Below are positions 9,346 to 20,142 of a stretch of 64,000 nt of DNA, one piece after another (within the stretch, counting starts at the first letter, position 1; each line of letters opens with the position of its first letter). This DNA is from Parietichytrium sp. I65-24A. Its lineage: Eukaryota > Sar > Bigyra > Thraustochytrida > Thraustochytriidae. The position numbers and the translations under genes are program-made. The stretch lies in assembly GCA_012862575.1 (NCBI GenBank), contig BLSF01000008.1, positions 124,001-188,000 on the forward strand. Reading direction: 5' to 3'. Below the pieces are notes generated by a model that had not been told where the DNA came from, ran no database searches, and worked only from the letters and a program-made list of their open reading frames with translations.

Positions 9346-11358
9346 ATGGTGCGAAAGTCACTGGGAGGTAGAGCTGCGGCGGTCCTGTTGGAGAATGATG
9401 ACGAGATGGAGAGAGTGGAGCGGAGAAAGTCCGTGGCGGCGAATGTGCTCAGGAGCAAAGCTGAGAGCGGGGAGGGGGCGAAGCCTGTGAATTACGACTT
9501 TAGCTCCATCATCAATTTGTGCTCGGCGAACAAGGTGAATACGAAGAACACGTGGAGCCTTGATTTGATCGATCATATTGACGACGTCCTTGAGCTCCAG
9601 CAGGGGTCTTTTCAGAAGGCGAGTTGTACCTTGCAAGCATCCGTACAAATCTACGAAAAGAGAGTTGACGCAACTCACCAGGATGCCTTCAAAATGCTGG
9701 AAAATGTCAATCGCACTCGCATTGGAGCGGCCAACGATGCAGAGGAGAGCCGTGAGAACCACCGCAAAACCACGGCATCGCGTATGCAAGTCTCAAACTT
9801 CCTGGAGTCTAACCTCTCCAACATCACACACAAGAAGATCGAGCGAGAATATGAGGTAGACCCCCTCTTCCGCAAGATGTCCAAGACGTTCGACGCTGGA
9901 GGCGCTCGCGGGTTATTGCTGAATCAGCTCTTTGTGCATAGTGGCCCAACAGTGGTCTTTGACACTAGCGAAACTTCAGCTTTTGCGAAAAAGAATCCGC
10001 AGGACGACGACGAAAACCCGGCTGAAGAGATGGAGACGGTCGAAGAGGAGCAGGAGGAGCTTATCGCGCAAATTAAAATCGACCTGCCCGCCGTGAACGC
10101 TCTTCCGCTCTGCCCTTCCCTCGAGGTTCTCCACCGAACCATGAACCAAGACGGGTCGCCTGAAGAGGACGCGACGACCGTTCCTGCAAGCGTCGAGGAA
10201 GAAAACGAGCCGTCGAGTGAAGATGCACCGTTCAAAGGCTTTGTTCACGACGAATACGACTTCGAAGACGATGAGTGCGGTGGATTCGTTATGGATAATG
10301 ACGAGGAAGATGACTTCTCCATCTGCGAAGATGAACAGAGTGTATTGAGCGGTCCAGTGGGGGATAAGGATCGTCGTTCGAGCGTCGGAAGTGGCGGAGT
10401 GCACGAGTCACTTGCACGCGGAGAGATCGATTTTACCCAGTTTGACTCGTACTCCTTCTTCAAGACTTCCCAAGTGTTTGGATCGAAGAAGGCCGACTGG
10501 GCTGGCCCATCACACTGGAAGTTTGCCCAGAAGCGGTCAAAGCCAACTGGAAGCAATGCGCTGGACGCAAAGGCAGGGAGAACCAAGAAGAAAAAGGACG
10601 ACTTGCTTTTCGACCTTACCTCTGACATGGAACCAGCTAACTTTGAGCTGCCGAAGAGCCAAGCTGCCATCAACTTGAGCACGAAGAGGTCTGCAGCGTC
10701 CATTAAGGCAAACAATCTCCCTGAGGATGTCCATTACTCTGTGGAAGATCTGTGTAAGCTCTACCTGCGCCCATTTGCGATTTCTCAAGTACTCAGAAAA
10801 ATGCAAAACCCGCGAAGTCGAAATTCGGACGTGCACAGCCACGCGAACGATGACGACAACGGGTACGACGGAGCCGGATTTTTCGACTCTTACCATGACG
10901 ACGACAACGAGAGTATGGCGGGAGGTAATGGAGGTCTGGAGCAGAGCGAGGATGACGACTTTGATAATGGCTGGGTCGTGCCAAGCCACGTTGTCGAAAA
11001 GATTGATATTCAGTATGCCAAAACGGCAAAGAAAGTAGATGTGAAGCGGCTTAAGGCAACGCTCTGGCGCGAAATCTCTCATTGCAAGGATGACTCGCGA
11101 ATCAACGAATCTGCCGAAGAAAGGTCTGACGCTGGTGAGGACGAAGGGGATGGCGACGGCGACGGCGACGGCGACTGCGATGCTGAAAGGGAACATCACC
11201 CCCTATCGTTTGCCGATTCCGTTCACAAAGTCGCAACTAAAGTGGACGACAGCAAGGTCACCGTGCCGTTCTACTTTATTTGCCTTTTGCATCTTGCGAA
11301 CGAGAAAAACCTTGAGCTTGAAGGGCAAGACGATCTTGCGGATTTCATCATCCGGTAA
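9346..11358 (+). CDS. NCAPH: Condensin complex subunit 2 (CAP-H/Barren/Brn1 kleisin)
   Basis: The kleisin of condensin I, which bridges the SMC2-SMC4 heads and recruits the HEAT subunits for mitotic chromosome compaction. 670 residues from the first ATG (MVRKSLGG); the human protein is about 740. The N-terminal kleisin region has the family hallmark NYDFSSIINLCSANKVNTKN, LDLIDHIDDVL, and ASCTLQASVQIYEKRVDATH. It is followed by EYEVDPLFRKMSKTFDAGG and GLLLNQL. The middle is acidic with a run of Gly-Asp codons (about 11146-11175). The C-terminal winged-helix region ends with FICLLHLANEKNLELEG and DLADFIIR, the expected family terminus. Single exon, stop TAA. Confidence 0.95.
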   Translation: MVRKSLGGRAAAVLLENDDEMERVERRKSVAANVLRSKAESGEGAKPVNYDFSSIINLCSANKVNTKNTWSLDLIDHIDDVLELQQGSFQKASCTLQASVQIYEKRVDATHQDAFKMLENVNRTRIGAANDAEESRENHRKTTASRMQVSNFLESNLSNITHKKIEREYEVDPLFRKMSKTFDAGGARGLLLNQLFVHSGPTVVFDTSETSAFAKKNPQDDDENPAEEMETVEEEQEELIAQIKIDLPAVNALPLCPSLEVLHRTMNQDGSPEEDATTVPASVEEENEPSSEDAPFKGFVHDEYDFEDDECGGFVMDNDEEDDFSICEDEQSVLSGPVGDKDRRSSVGSGGVHESLARGEIDFTQFDSYSFFKTSQVFGSKKADWAGPSHWKFAQKRSKPTGSNALDAKAGRTKKKKDDLLFDLTSDMEPANFELPKSQAAINLSTKRSAASIKANNLPEDVHYSVEDLCKLYLRPFAISQVLRKMQNPRSRNSDVHSHANDDDNGYDGAGFFDSYHDDDNESMAGGNGGLEQSEDDDFDNGWVVPSHVVEKIDIQYAKTAKKVDVKRLKATLWREISHCKDDSRINESAEERSDAGEDEGDGDGDGDGDCDAEREHHPLSFADSVHKVATKVDDSKVTVPFYFICLLHLANEKNLELEGQDDLADFIIR

Positions 11359-11566
11359 AATAACAGAGCGACTGCACAATTTTTCTCTTCTTCCATCGTC
11401 AAGGCAAAAGCCGTGTAAAGATGCGTCCCATTTGTCGCACTTTTTTTTTAGTTTTATGGCTGCGGAGCAGGCTTTTTCTAAGATTCTGGAATGCAGTAAA
11501 GCAAAAGAAGAGAAAATGAGCTGGTTTACAATTCTTGCAAGAGATTTTTTTTAAGCGTTGTACAGA

Positions 11567-11812
11567 TTAATGATGAGAGTCATGGGATGGCATGGAGCTC
11601 TCTGGGGTCGTTCCGATCTCGCTTCTCTCAAACACTAGCTGAGTCGCATCAAAGGTGCTTCGAGGCTTGGTGATTGCTTTCACGGTCCAGTCAATCGCCA
11701 CGTAGACTGCAAAAACTGGCACCGCCTTTCTCAAGCCAGGGAACATCGAGTCAAATGTTGGCTTAAAGATCGGATGCTTTCGCCATGCGTCCTGTGCTCT
11801 CAAGCTGCTCAT
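11567..11812 (-). CDS. NDUFB3: NADH dehydrogenase beta subcomplex subunit 3 (NDUFB3/B12-like)
   Basis: An 81-residue small protein that fits the accessory B12 subunit of mitochondrial complex I. The sequence DAWRKHPIF is followed by MFPGLRKAVPVFAVYVAIDW. This matches the family layout of a WRxHP motif and then one short membrane helix beginning with PGL. No cleavable presequence is seen, as usual for this subunit. The ATG at 11812 is the first in frame and the stop is TAA. It is convergent with CAP-H, with only 208 bp between the two stop codons. The assignment rests on the short motif pattern and length. Confidence 0.72.
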   Translation of the reverse strand: MSSLRAQDAWRKHPIFKPTFDSMFPGLRKAVPVFAVYVAIDWTVKAITKPRSTFDATQLVFERSEIGTTPESSMPSHDSHH

Positions 11813-12764
11813 TTTGCCTAACCGCTTTCTCTCTTCCTCTCTTCCTCGCGCAAACCAAAAAGCTACCTACACAAACAAACACAAATACAAAAAACAAGCA
11901 GTGCACTCCGCACGCCGTCAGCAACCCGACAAAATCCCTCTCAACTCGCTCGCAAAATCCAAAAATCCAAAAATTCAACATTAAGACATCATGCATGATA
12001 CCTGATCGCCCGAGCTGCCAGAGTTTCCCACACTCAATCACTCAATCCTTCAACCACTGCTTGCGCATTACAAATCACACACAGATCACAATCTCATTTG
12101 CGCCTACGAAATTCACAGAGTTGTCTTCCCCGCGTTCGCTCACACAATTTGTCGCTCACTCATTCTCTCATTCATTCACTTACCTATACTATTCGTGTGA
12201 CACTCTTCTCCCGCGCACGACAACCCACCTCCGCGCGCACCGCAGACGCCTCCCTTCCTGACTACTACACTATTCCCTAAATTTCGCCTAAGGGGCAGCG
12301 GAATACGGGCAGGAGATATGAATCGTATTTATAAATATGACGAACAAAGAACTGGGGTTATGTGGAGGTAGCTGCGTACTAGTTTGAGTTGGATAGGAGT
12401 TGGATAGGGAGGGGGAATAGGAGGCAGTCTCCTCGATTCACGCTGGAAGGCGAGAAGCACTACTAGGTTTAGTACGAGATGATGGACTTGGGATGCACTA
12501 CAGACCAGGACTATCGAGCATCACTATCGTAATGTACTAACTAGCGTTGTAGAGATGTGTGCACTAAACATCACTAAACTTGCATTTGGCATCTTGAACG
12601 CTCATGATGAGCAGGCGCATAAAAGATGGAGGACAACGATCGTGAGATGGACGCCACAGATTGGCATGCGCATAGGCCCGCAGAGAATAACAGCCGTGAC
12701 GGTCCTTGCCAGCATGCTGAGAGCGTCAAAAGGCTGCAAACCTCGAATTATTTGACGGAGCAAG
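11813..12764. other. Divergent intergenic region
   Basis: About 0.95 kb between NDUFB3 (-) and the four-exon membrane protein gene (+). It is rich in CTCA/TTCA words (12040-12190) and has scattered ACTAG/GTACTA words near 12370 and 12535. No supported gene. Confidence 0.5.
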
Positions 12765-15575
12765 ATGGGTCCTGAACCCGGTTACGAAGAGGCAAAGAAG
12801 ATGAGGATGAGGCTCGTTGTGGTGGCCGTATGCACCCTGTGGCTGTCGAGCCTTGTCGTGGCGAAAGGAATTGTACGCGCTTGAGACAGTTTTGGAACCT
12901 GACAGGAAGCAAATTACCTCTGACTGACATGTTTTGTACTCCCCTTGTGCAGGTCGCGTTTTTTATCACTCTTCCTGATGTGCAGCGGATTGTGCAAACT
13001 GCGCGAACGGCCTACAACGTGACGGACACTGAGCGCCTTCGCCACGCCTCTTGCGTAGAACTCATGGATGAGCGTTGCAACAAAGAATCGGACAATGCAG
13101 AGAATGTAAGTTGTGTGGGTTCCGAAGTCTAGATTGCTTCCGATGTTGACATTGCTCGTCGTTCGCCGTTTGCGGTGTATTCAAGGACGAAATGCGAAGA
13201 GTGTCTGCCGTTGCCGCAAAAAGTGATTCTGTTATTTCACAGCTGTACTCGCTCACGTACAGCTGTCAGCAAAACAGGCGAGACTTGTATCAGGAGCTCT
13301 CGGCTAGTCAAAGTGAGGGGAAGGTGAATTTGTCAGACCTCATGCGAGCAAATTCGTCAAAACTTCTCCGCTGCAGCGCAATTCAGAGTATCATGAACAG
13401 AGAATCTCTTGCTGCAGACTCGGTTGAGATTGTGGCTACCTATGAACAAGTCTCGTCTACCAGGATGCAAAGCATTTATAATGTTGCTGAGCAGAGAGCA
13501 GCATACGACATGGAGTTCGTGGAGGAGCAGAAGAAAACATTTGTGGATCCGATGCTACAACAGGTTGACAGCTATGCAGCTGCGCTTGGTTCCTCGCTCG
13601 TTGACCTCAAGTCGACTTTCGAAGGCATGGAGTCCTGTTTCTCTGGAGCTGGTGGATGCCCAGTCGGGGGAGATTTTGCCACCCCTTTGCAATATCTGAC
13701 ATCCCACGCCGTGACTACGTATTCACAAGCAATATCTGCATACGAAAATCTTCAGTCCAGAGTAGAGCAGGCTGAATCTTTGCTTGAGTCCTTCGAGCTG
13801 GAATACAATGAATTCAAAGAGTCCATAGCGCTCAAACTCCTTGGATGGATGATTTCTTTTCCGTCTCTTGATCTCGCACTCATCTTGAACACACTTACTG
13901 GCGGAATCGTTTCTCTGACAGCTCAGAATGAATTCAAGGCAGCGCTCGACGCGAAAGAAAAGGAAATCAAGGACACTATCGAGCAAGTGGGCAGTGGGCA
14001 TCAAGAAGTGATTCAGACTTTTATTGAGGGTCAGACAGAGTCAAACGAAGGAAACTCTGAGTCTCAAACGCTGCTCTTGAACGGGATCCTGAAGAACTAT
14101 GACCCGCCTCAAGGCACACAGACAAAGGACGTTCTTGAGCAGCTAGCGCTCTTTGAAGCCGAACGCAACGCATTTGAGCAAGAGTTGACCGAAAACTTGA
14201 ACGAGATCCGAGGCATGGATCAAACTGACCAATTTGAGTGAGTGCTGCTTGAACGTTTACATTTGGCTTTTCATTTCTTCTTGAGGCTATCCACTAACCG
14301 CTTTTTTTAAGTGATGCGACGGAGGCCGTCGAAAACTTGACGAGTCAGTATGCAGCTGTGAGCCTTCCCGATGAGTCGGGCTTCTTTGGGATAGACCGTT
14401 CCTGGGACGTGTATACGTATGAAGGTTTTACGGTGGACGGGCTGCTTTCGGACTGGTCTAACTGCTCGTTTATGCTGGTCGTTGCAGACACCGCTTTTCG
14501 TGTGCTTCGCTCAATTCATATTATCCGAAAATTTATGAACCTAGGCAGAGTCGTCACTGCGCCTGTAGATGTTCGCTCTTCGGCGGTACAAACGGCAACG
14601 AAAGCGCGCAAACCAATGGCAACGCCGGCGCAAACTTTCGCCCATATCGTATTGCACCCAGTCGTTTTGGGAGCAGTGAGCTTGGTGTTGTGCTACTTTA
14701 CGATTGCCGCATTTGCCGCACTCTACCTGCCATTTCTGGCAAAGTATGTGGACGGCTGTGTAGATGCGGGGCACGACGGACCAGGCACATTCGCTAGTCA
14801 GAACTTGGGGATCTTGGCCTTTCAATATGCTGCACAAACGGGGGACTCGTGGTCAACTCAGAGCGCGCAGAAGCTCCAGCAGAAAAACATCGACCGCTGC
14901 ACAACTCTTGTTTCCGACACACAGGCGTCCCTTTCCTTGCAGGTTCAAAACTTGTCGCAAATCAAGCTTGAGTTTATGGAGAGCGCGGAAGACCTGGAGA
15001 CGTTTGGGCTGTGCCTCGACACTGAGAAATTGGACTACAAGTTGTGGAAATTATTTACCGATTCGCAATATGAACTGGACCTGGATGCTTTTGTCGTGGA
15101 CAACAGCGCCCAGTTCAATTGCTCCGTTTTCAAGTCTTGCACGTACACTGAAGACTGCCCCGGTCCGAACCAGCGCTTACTTAACTATTGGACTTGGCAG
15201 GTGGCGTGCGATGCCGAGCAGTATGTTCACGCGTGGGTTCTGACCTTCGCATGCTCATGGCTCTTGTTCATGCTGATGAACTTGTCCCGCATTTTGCTGG
15301 TCAAGGGCCTTCGGTTCTACTTGTGGAAACCGCTCTCACAGGGAAGATACGCATACATTGCGGATCTGTCCCTTGCGGAGATCGACAACGAGTTTGCGGA
15401 CAGCTTGAAGCACTTTGAGACCCAAGAGCGCATGCGAGAACAGCTCAAGCGATACACCAGAAAAGGCATGTATTTCTTGGCGCTCTCTGCTCTCATCCTC
15501 ATTCCAGGCTTTGCTCTTATCCCTTTTGTAGCCACGCTTTCATCCTCATCAGCGACGCAATCTTCCAGCGAATGA
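12765..15575 (+). CDS. Four-exon polytopic membrane protein with cysteine-rich ectodomains, family unknown
   Basis: I do not recognise this protein. Inferred exons are 12765-12872, 12953-13105, 13186-14237 and 14312-15575, joined by three short GT-AG introns (80, 80 and 74 nt) with phases 0, 0 and 2. They give 858 residues. An ATG follows an in-frame stop at 12753. Segment 1 (about 14-45) is a strongly hydrophobic signal-anchor. Residues ~50-300 are polar and helical with several cysteines. Residues ~302-334 are hydrophobic (LALILNTLTGGIVSLTA). Later membrane helices lie at about 546-582, 741-768 and 822-847. The 580-740 loop carries about nine cysteines, including CSVFKSCTYTEDCPG, which is typical of an extracellular or lumenal disulfide domain. 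The tail is short and serine-rich. The overall plan recalls pentaspan proteins such as prominin, but no signature confirms this. Confidence 0.65.
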
Positions 15576-17678
15576 AAGCCGCTCGTTCATTTCACAAGAC
15601 AGCTGGTAAGCATTCGCAATTCGCGCACCAATCACACTCTTCGTTTCCTCATTCATCGTTCAGACATACCCAAATCAGAAAATTTAATTCACTGTCAGAA
15701 AATACAAACTCTACTTTCAAACACAGACATTTTTCTGGACCTTTTAAGGCGATTTTATGCCATAGACATTCCCTTCTTTGCTCGTCCAATCGTTTCACAA
15801 GCCAACCCCAATCCCACGCAAGCACAACTGCCTAAATCATTTAATTTTTCCGAACTGTACAATATCCTCTACTTATATATAGTTAAACTACATCGCCTTG
15901 TCCCCAACCAACCCTAAAAGGTTGAGTGTGCGCTACTAATCCGTTGACAATATTCTGAACTTGGCAATCCAAATCACAACTCAGATAACCAAATTACTGA
16001 CTGTGGACCACTCCTTCAATCATCCATCTATCCATTCATTCATTGTTCTCAGACTCAGTCTGTTTCCATAAACAGTACAACTTTGAGGACAAATCATTCA
16101 ATCAAAAAGTCTGTTCTGGAAAATGTCAATTACCTCTATTCTTACTATTTGCGTTTTTCATTTCTTTCGTTTTTATCTTTCTTCTCCATTGCGAAGAGTG
16201 CTGAGTACTGAGCACTGAGCACCTTCGAGAAGAAACAAGCTGCCGGCACAAGACACGAAAAGACTTTGTTCGGTCCACGCTGTCCACGCTGTCCATATTC
16301 AATAGTCCATACAGTACTTACTTCATTCAGAGCTTGCGAGTCAGTAGCCACACGAATGCGCTCACACCCGCTCACGCCTGCTCCTTGCCATCCGCAATTG
16401 TTCGAGACTTGGTCAAACGAAACTCAGCGTACCTGCTTATCAAGCAGTGGCGTCAGTGAGCTAGGTGCGCCGGTTCCTCCGCTGAGATGGTTGACGTGGT
16501 TGATGTGGTTGATGTGGTTGAGATATGTGGAGATGGTTGATGTGGTTGAGATATGTGCTGATGATAAATGGGTAGAATGGGCGGCGGAGGCCGATCGCGA
16601 GCGTGTGAGAGCGCAAGGATCATCAAGGGTCGATGGTAGGAAGCCAGGGAGCGAAGGCGATGTCTTGTGCTGCAACTTGCAAGCGCGTGCGAGAACAGCT
16701 TGTCGTCGTCAAGAAGAGACGGTGGTCGTGATCATCGTGATCATCTTGATTGTCTTCATCTTGATCATCGTGTTCATGGAGATGCGAGCAACTGCACTAA
16801 TTTCGCTGTCAATACTCGAGTAACGATGACCTGTTCTGGATTGGATTGGATTGGCATAGAAATGTACCGGTGGTACCGGTGGTATGTGCGACGGCAGGCG
16901 TGTTCCTTGTCTACATCCCAAATAGACAGACGGCGAGGGAGGGAGAACGAGAGGGAGAGGAATGGAGAGGCCGTACCCGTCAAGTTAGCGAAGGCGCTAT
17001 GAATGCCGGAGAGCGGTGAGAGAAAAGTAGGTAGGTGCACAACATGAACTGTACGATCTAACTCTATGAGCAGGCCGGGTTGGCTTGACTCTCTCTCTAT
17101 CTCATTGTTGTCTCTCTGTCGATGTTGCGATGTGTTGCGAGACAAGGAGTCTATCGATCGCCAACGTCAAAGAAAAGCGAAACAGAGACAATACAACCCA
17201 CGTCCTTCGAACCTCGATCAAACCTTGCAGTCCTGCAACATTCTCGAACCGCGAGGTGCCCAGCCTGGCCCACCACTCGGCGGTTGAAGCTGAATTTTCT
17301 TTGAACAAAGTTGAAAGGAAGGGAGAGCGGCGAAAGACAGAAACAGAAACAGAAAAGAAAGGAGCGTTGACTGTGCTTTTCCAACTCTGCTGGCTAGCTG
17401 TTTGCTCGTGCTCCAAGGAGACTGAACAGTGGGTGCCTTACTTTGTCGACACGGCGCCAAACTAGTCCAGCGAAAGTGCTGGGAAGCCGTCCGAGGAGAT
17501 CAGCCCGGGGTCGTGCCCTGCATACCGAAGCAGTTCAGATCCCAAAAGCATTTGTGCAAAAGCGAAGACAGCAACAAAGAAGGTAACAAGCAGGAGAAGA
17601 GAGTAGAACAAACTTTGTTGCGTAGTGTGACTAAGGTCGTCAGTCAAAATTCTTTCGTCAAACGAACTCGTGGGAAAT
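15576..17678. other. Long intergenic region with simple repeats
   Basis: About 2.1 kb upstream of the ABCG gene. It contains GTTGATGTG repeats (16486-16560), GATCATC-type repeats (about 16725-16780), a GGATT run (about 16839-16855), two copies of GGTACCGGT near 16866-16882, and GAGTACTGAGCAC at 16203-16215. The open frames here consist of these repeats and resemble no protein I know. Confidence 0.5.
16486..16560 (+). repeat. GTTGATGTG tandem repeat
   Basis: Imperfect 9-mer and 24-mer units: GTTGATGTG is repeated, and a longer unit ending in GAGATATGTG occurs twice. Simple-sequence expansion in intergenic DNA. Confidence 0.8.
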
Positions 17679-19649
17679 ATGGAAGGCGAGCCTTCCATCA
17701 AGCTGGAGGCCGGTGACAGTGAGCTGATTTCGTCTAGACAAGAGAGCTCGTTGCTCACTAACGAAAGGACCTTCTTGGAAGCGAAGGGAGTAAGCTTTTC
17801 TGTTAAAACCAAGAAGATCCTGAACGACATCAATGCGGTGTTTCCACCAGGACGTCTCATTGCCCTCATGGGCCCAAGTGGGGCAGGCAAGACAACCCTT
17901 TTGACCGTTCTCGCCGGCCGTGGAAAAGGTAAAGTGGAGGGCGATCTCTTGATTAACGGGGAGCGCGTAACTAGGAGCATTATGAGAACCGCCTGCAAAG
18001 TAGTCCCACAGCACGACATTTTGCAGCCGGTTCTAACCGCACGTGAAACCCTAGAGTACACCGCGGAGTTGGCCTTGGCGATTCCCAAGGCAGAGCGGAA
18101 AAAGCGTGTTGAAGATGTCATGCAAGTCCTGTCCATCACGGAATGCGCAGATGTCATCTGTGGAGGGCCTGGGCTGAAAGGCCTTTCCGGTGGTCAGCTC
18201 AAAAGGGTCTCGATCGCCATGGAGCTATTGTGTAATCCAACCTGTAAGTTGACAAATTTTGAATTGGGACACTGATGTGCCGAAGCGACACTGACACCTT
18301 ACAATATCGTATCCTTCGTTGAACGCCTAGGTTTGCTGCTCGACGAACCAACCTCCGGACTGGACTCCAAGGTGGCAGCGGATGTAGTGGACATCATCAA
18401 GTCCCTTGCACATGCTGGCCGCACGGTGATTTGCACCATTCATCAGCCTTCATTTCAAGTCTTCGCCAAGTTTGATTGGCTCGTGCTCCTTGAGCGCGGC
18501 AACACGGTATACAATGGAGAGGTCTCTAAAGTGTCTGGGTACCTGGAGAGCATTGGGCACCCAGTGCCACAATTCGTCAACCCTGCGGACCACTTCTTCC
18601 AGGTTCTCAGTGAAGCTTCCGACGGTACTTCATACCCAGACGTGTTTGCAAAATCTGACCTTGGGCAGGTAGCTGTGAAGGATATGGAGCAGCTCGTTTC
18701 TCAGAGAACCACATACGTTGGGCACCGCCCGAAGGCGACGCGCTTTAAAGGCGAGTCTTACCCGACCTCGTTCTTCTCTCAATTTGGTACCATCTTTCGC
18801 CGTGCGATGTTTGTGACCATGAAAGACAAAAAGCAGCTTCGCACACGCGTCATCCAACTCACTTTCGTCGGACTCATTGTGGCAACCATCTTTTTGCGCA
18901 TGGAAAACACGCAAGGACGTGTTCAAGACCGTCTTTCAGTCCTCTTCATGGTGCTGTTGTTTCTGGGCATGTCCTCCATCATGTCCACCGCCTTGGCCGT
19001 GCCTGAAGAGAAGCACATCATGATGCGAGAATATGTGAACGGGTACTACGGCTTGATCTCGTTTTATTCGGCGAGAATTAGTGTACTTTTGATCTTCCAA
19101 ATCCTCTACGCAGTGTTCTTTGGGTCAGCCATCTACTACGTCATCGGCCTCTATGCTCCGGCGAAGAACTTCTTCATCTTTTTAATTTGCCTGGTGCTCA
19201 TCTCAATCATCTGTGGCTCGACTGGATTCACGGCTGGCGTTGTATTTCCGACTCCTCAGAGCGCGGCAGCAGTCATCCCCATGATTATCATGCCCCTCAC
19301 AATCTTTAGTGGCCTGTTCATCCCGCTCGCCAACATTCCTGACTACTGGGTGTGGCTGTACTACATCTCCTTCTTCCAGTACGGACTCCAGATCATGATG
19401 GTCAACGAGTTTCAAGATCAGACTATCGAGGCGTGCACAGATCTCACAACTGCTGGGCAATGCCCTTACGGAACCTGCTCGAACAGCAGCACAGTTGCCG
19501 AGCCCTGCTCCGGAATCGTTGTGTTGGACCACTTCGAATATGACCCATCTGACTTGGGTCGCAACTTTGGCATTCTTGCTGCCTACTGTGTCTTTGTCCT
19601 CTCGCTTGGAGGTCTCTGCCTCTCTCGCCTTGCGCGAAAGGCATCCTAA
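17679..19649 (+). CDS. ABCG-family half-transporter
   Basis: An ATP-driven exporter of the White/ABCG2 type, acting as a dimer; its substrate cannot be read from sequence, though lipids or sterols are common for the family. Exons are 17679-18243 and 18331-19649, with an 87-nt intron (donor GTAAGT, phase 1), giving 627 residues. The reverse order typical of ABCG is seen: the nucleotide-binding domain comes first, with GPSGAGKTT (Walker A), LSGGQLKR (signature), LLLDEPTSGLD (Walker B, just after the intron) and TIHQPS (H-loop). About six membrane segments follow from residue ~370. The last extracellular loop carries cysteines (ACTDLTTAGQCPYGTC), as in ABCG2. The first ATG with a plausible context is used. 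Confidence 0.93.
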
Positions 19650-20142
19650 ATATTGTATTTGCCGACCAATTACATAATAATCAATAATAATCCATTTAGA
19701 TGTGATTTTTGTACATCAATCGTTTTCTTATAATCTGCAGATCTTCCAACTGTGCGCGTCGTCGCCGGTGTTTACAGAGTTCAAAGGCACAAGCTCTCTG
19801 CAAAAGTCAGTCTTTCGAGCCGCCAAGGAATCATAGGCAAACATCCTCCTCTCGGTGCCAACTGGAAGTTCTCGATGCGCCATCGATTCACCGTCACCGT
19901 TCCGAATCCCCAGAATTCAGATGGTTGGTACTAGTCGCTGTCAACGCCAGCACTTACAGACTATAATGATCAGAACCCAGTCCGGCGCCGCGAAGGAATC
20001 GTCAATTACAGAACAGTAAGAAGCAAACCGCAGCAAGCGCCAAAAATAAAACACATTTAAAGGACAAAGACCATAAGATTTTCACGTTTCTTTAAAGTAC
20101 TCAGTACGCTCGAAGACTGTTCGTTAAATATATAAAACTCGA
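19650..20142. other. Convergent intergenic region
   Basis: Holds the 3' ends of the ABCG gene (+) and the fumarate reductase gene (-). It has AT-rich stretches (19660-19700) and an AGTACTCAGTAC word near 20096-20107. No gene is seen. Confidence 0.6.

Noticed and set aside
11785-12261. Open frame in the NDUFB3 upstream region
   Set aside because: Its 5' end overlaps NDUFB3 antisense. It is Ser/Thr/Asn-rich with no family resemblance and fits AT-leaning promoter DNA.
16266-16823. Open frame of 185 codons upstream of ABCG
   Set aside because: It lacks an ATG at its start and is made largely of intergenic GTTGAT and GATCATC repeats, with no protein-like features.
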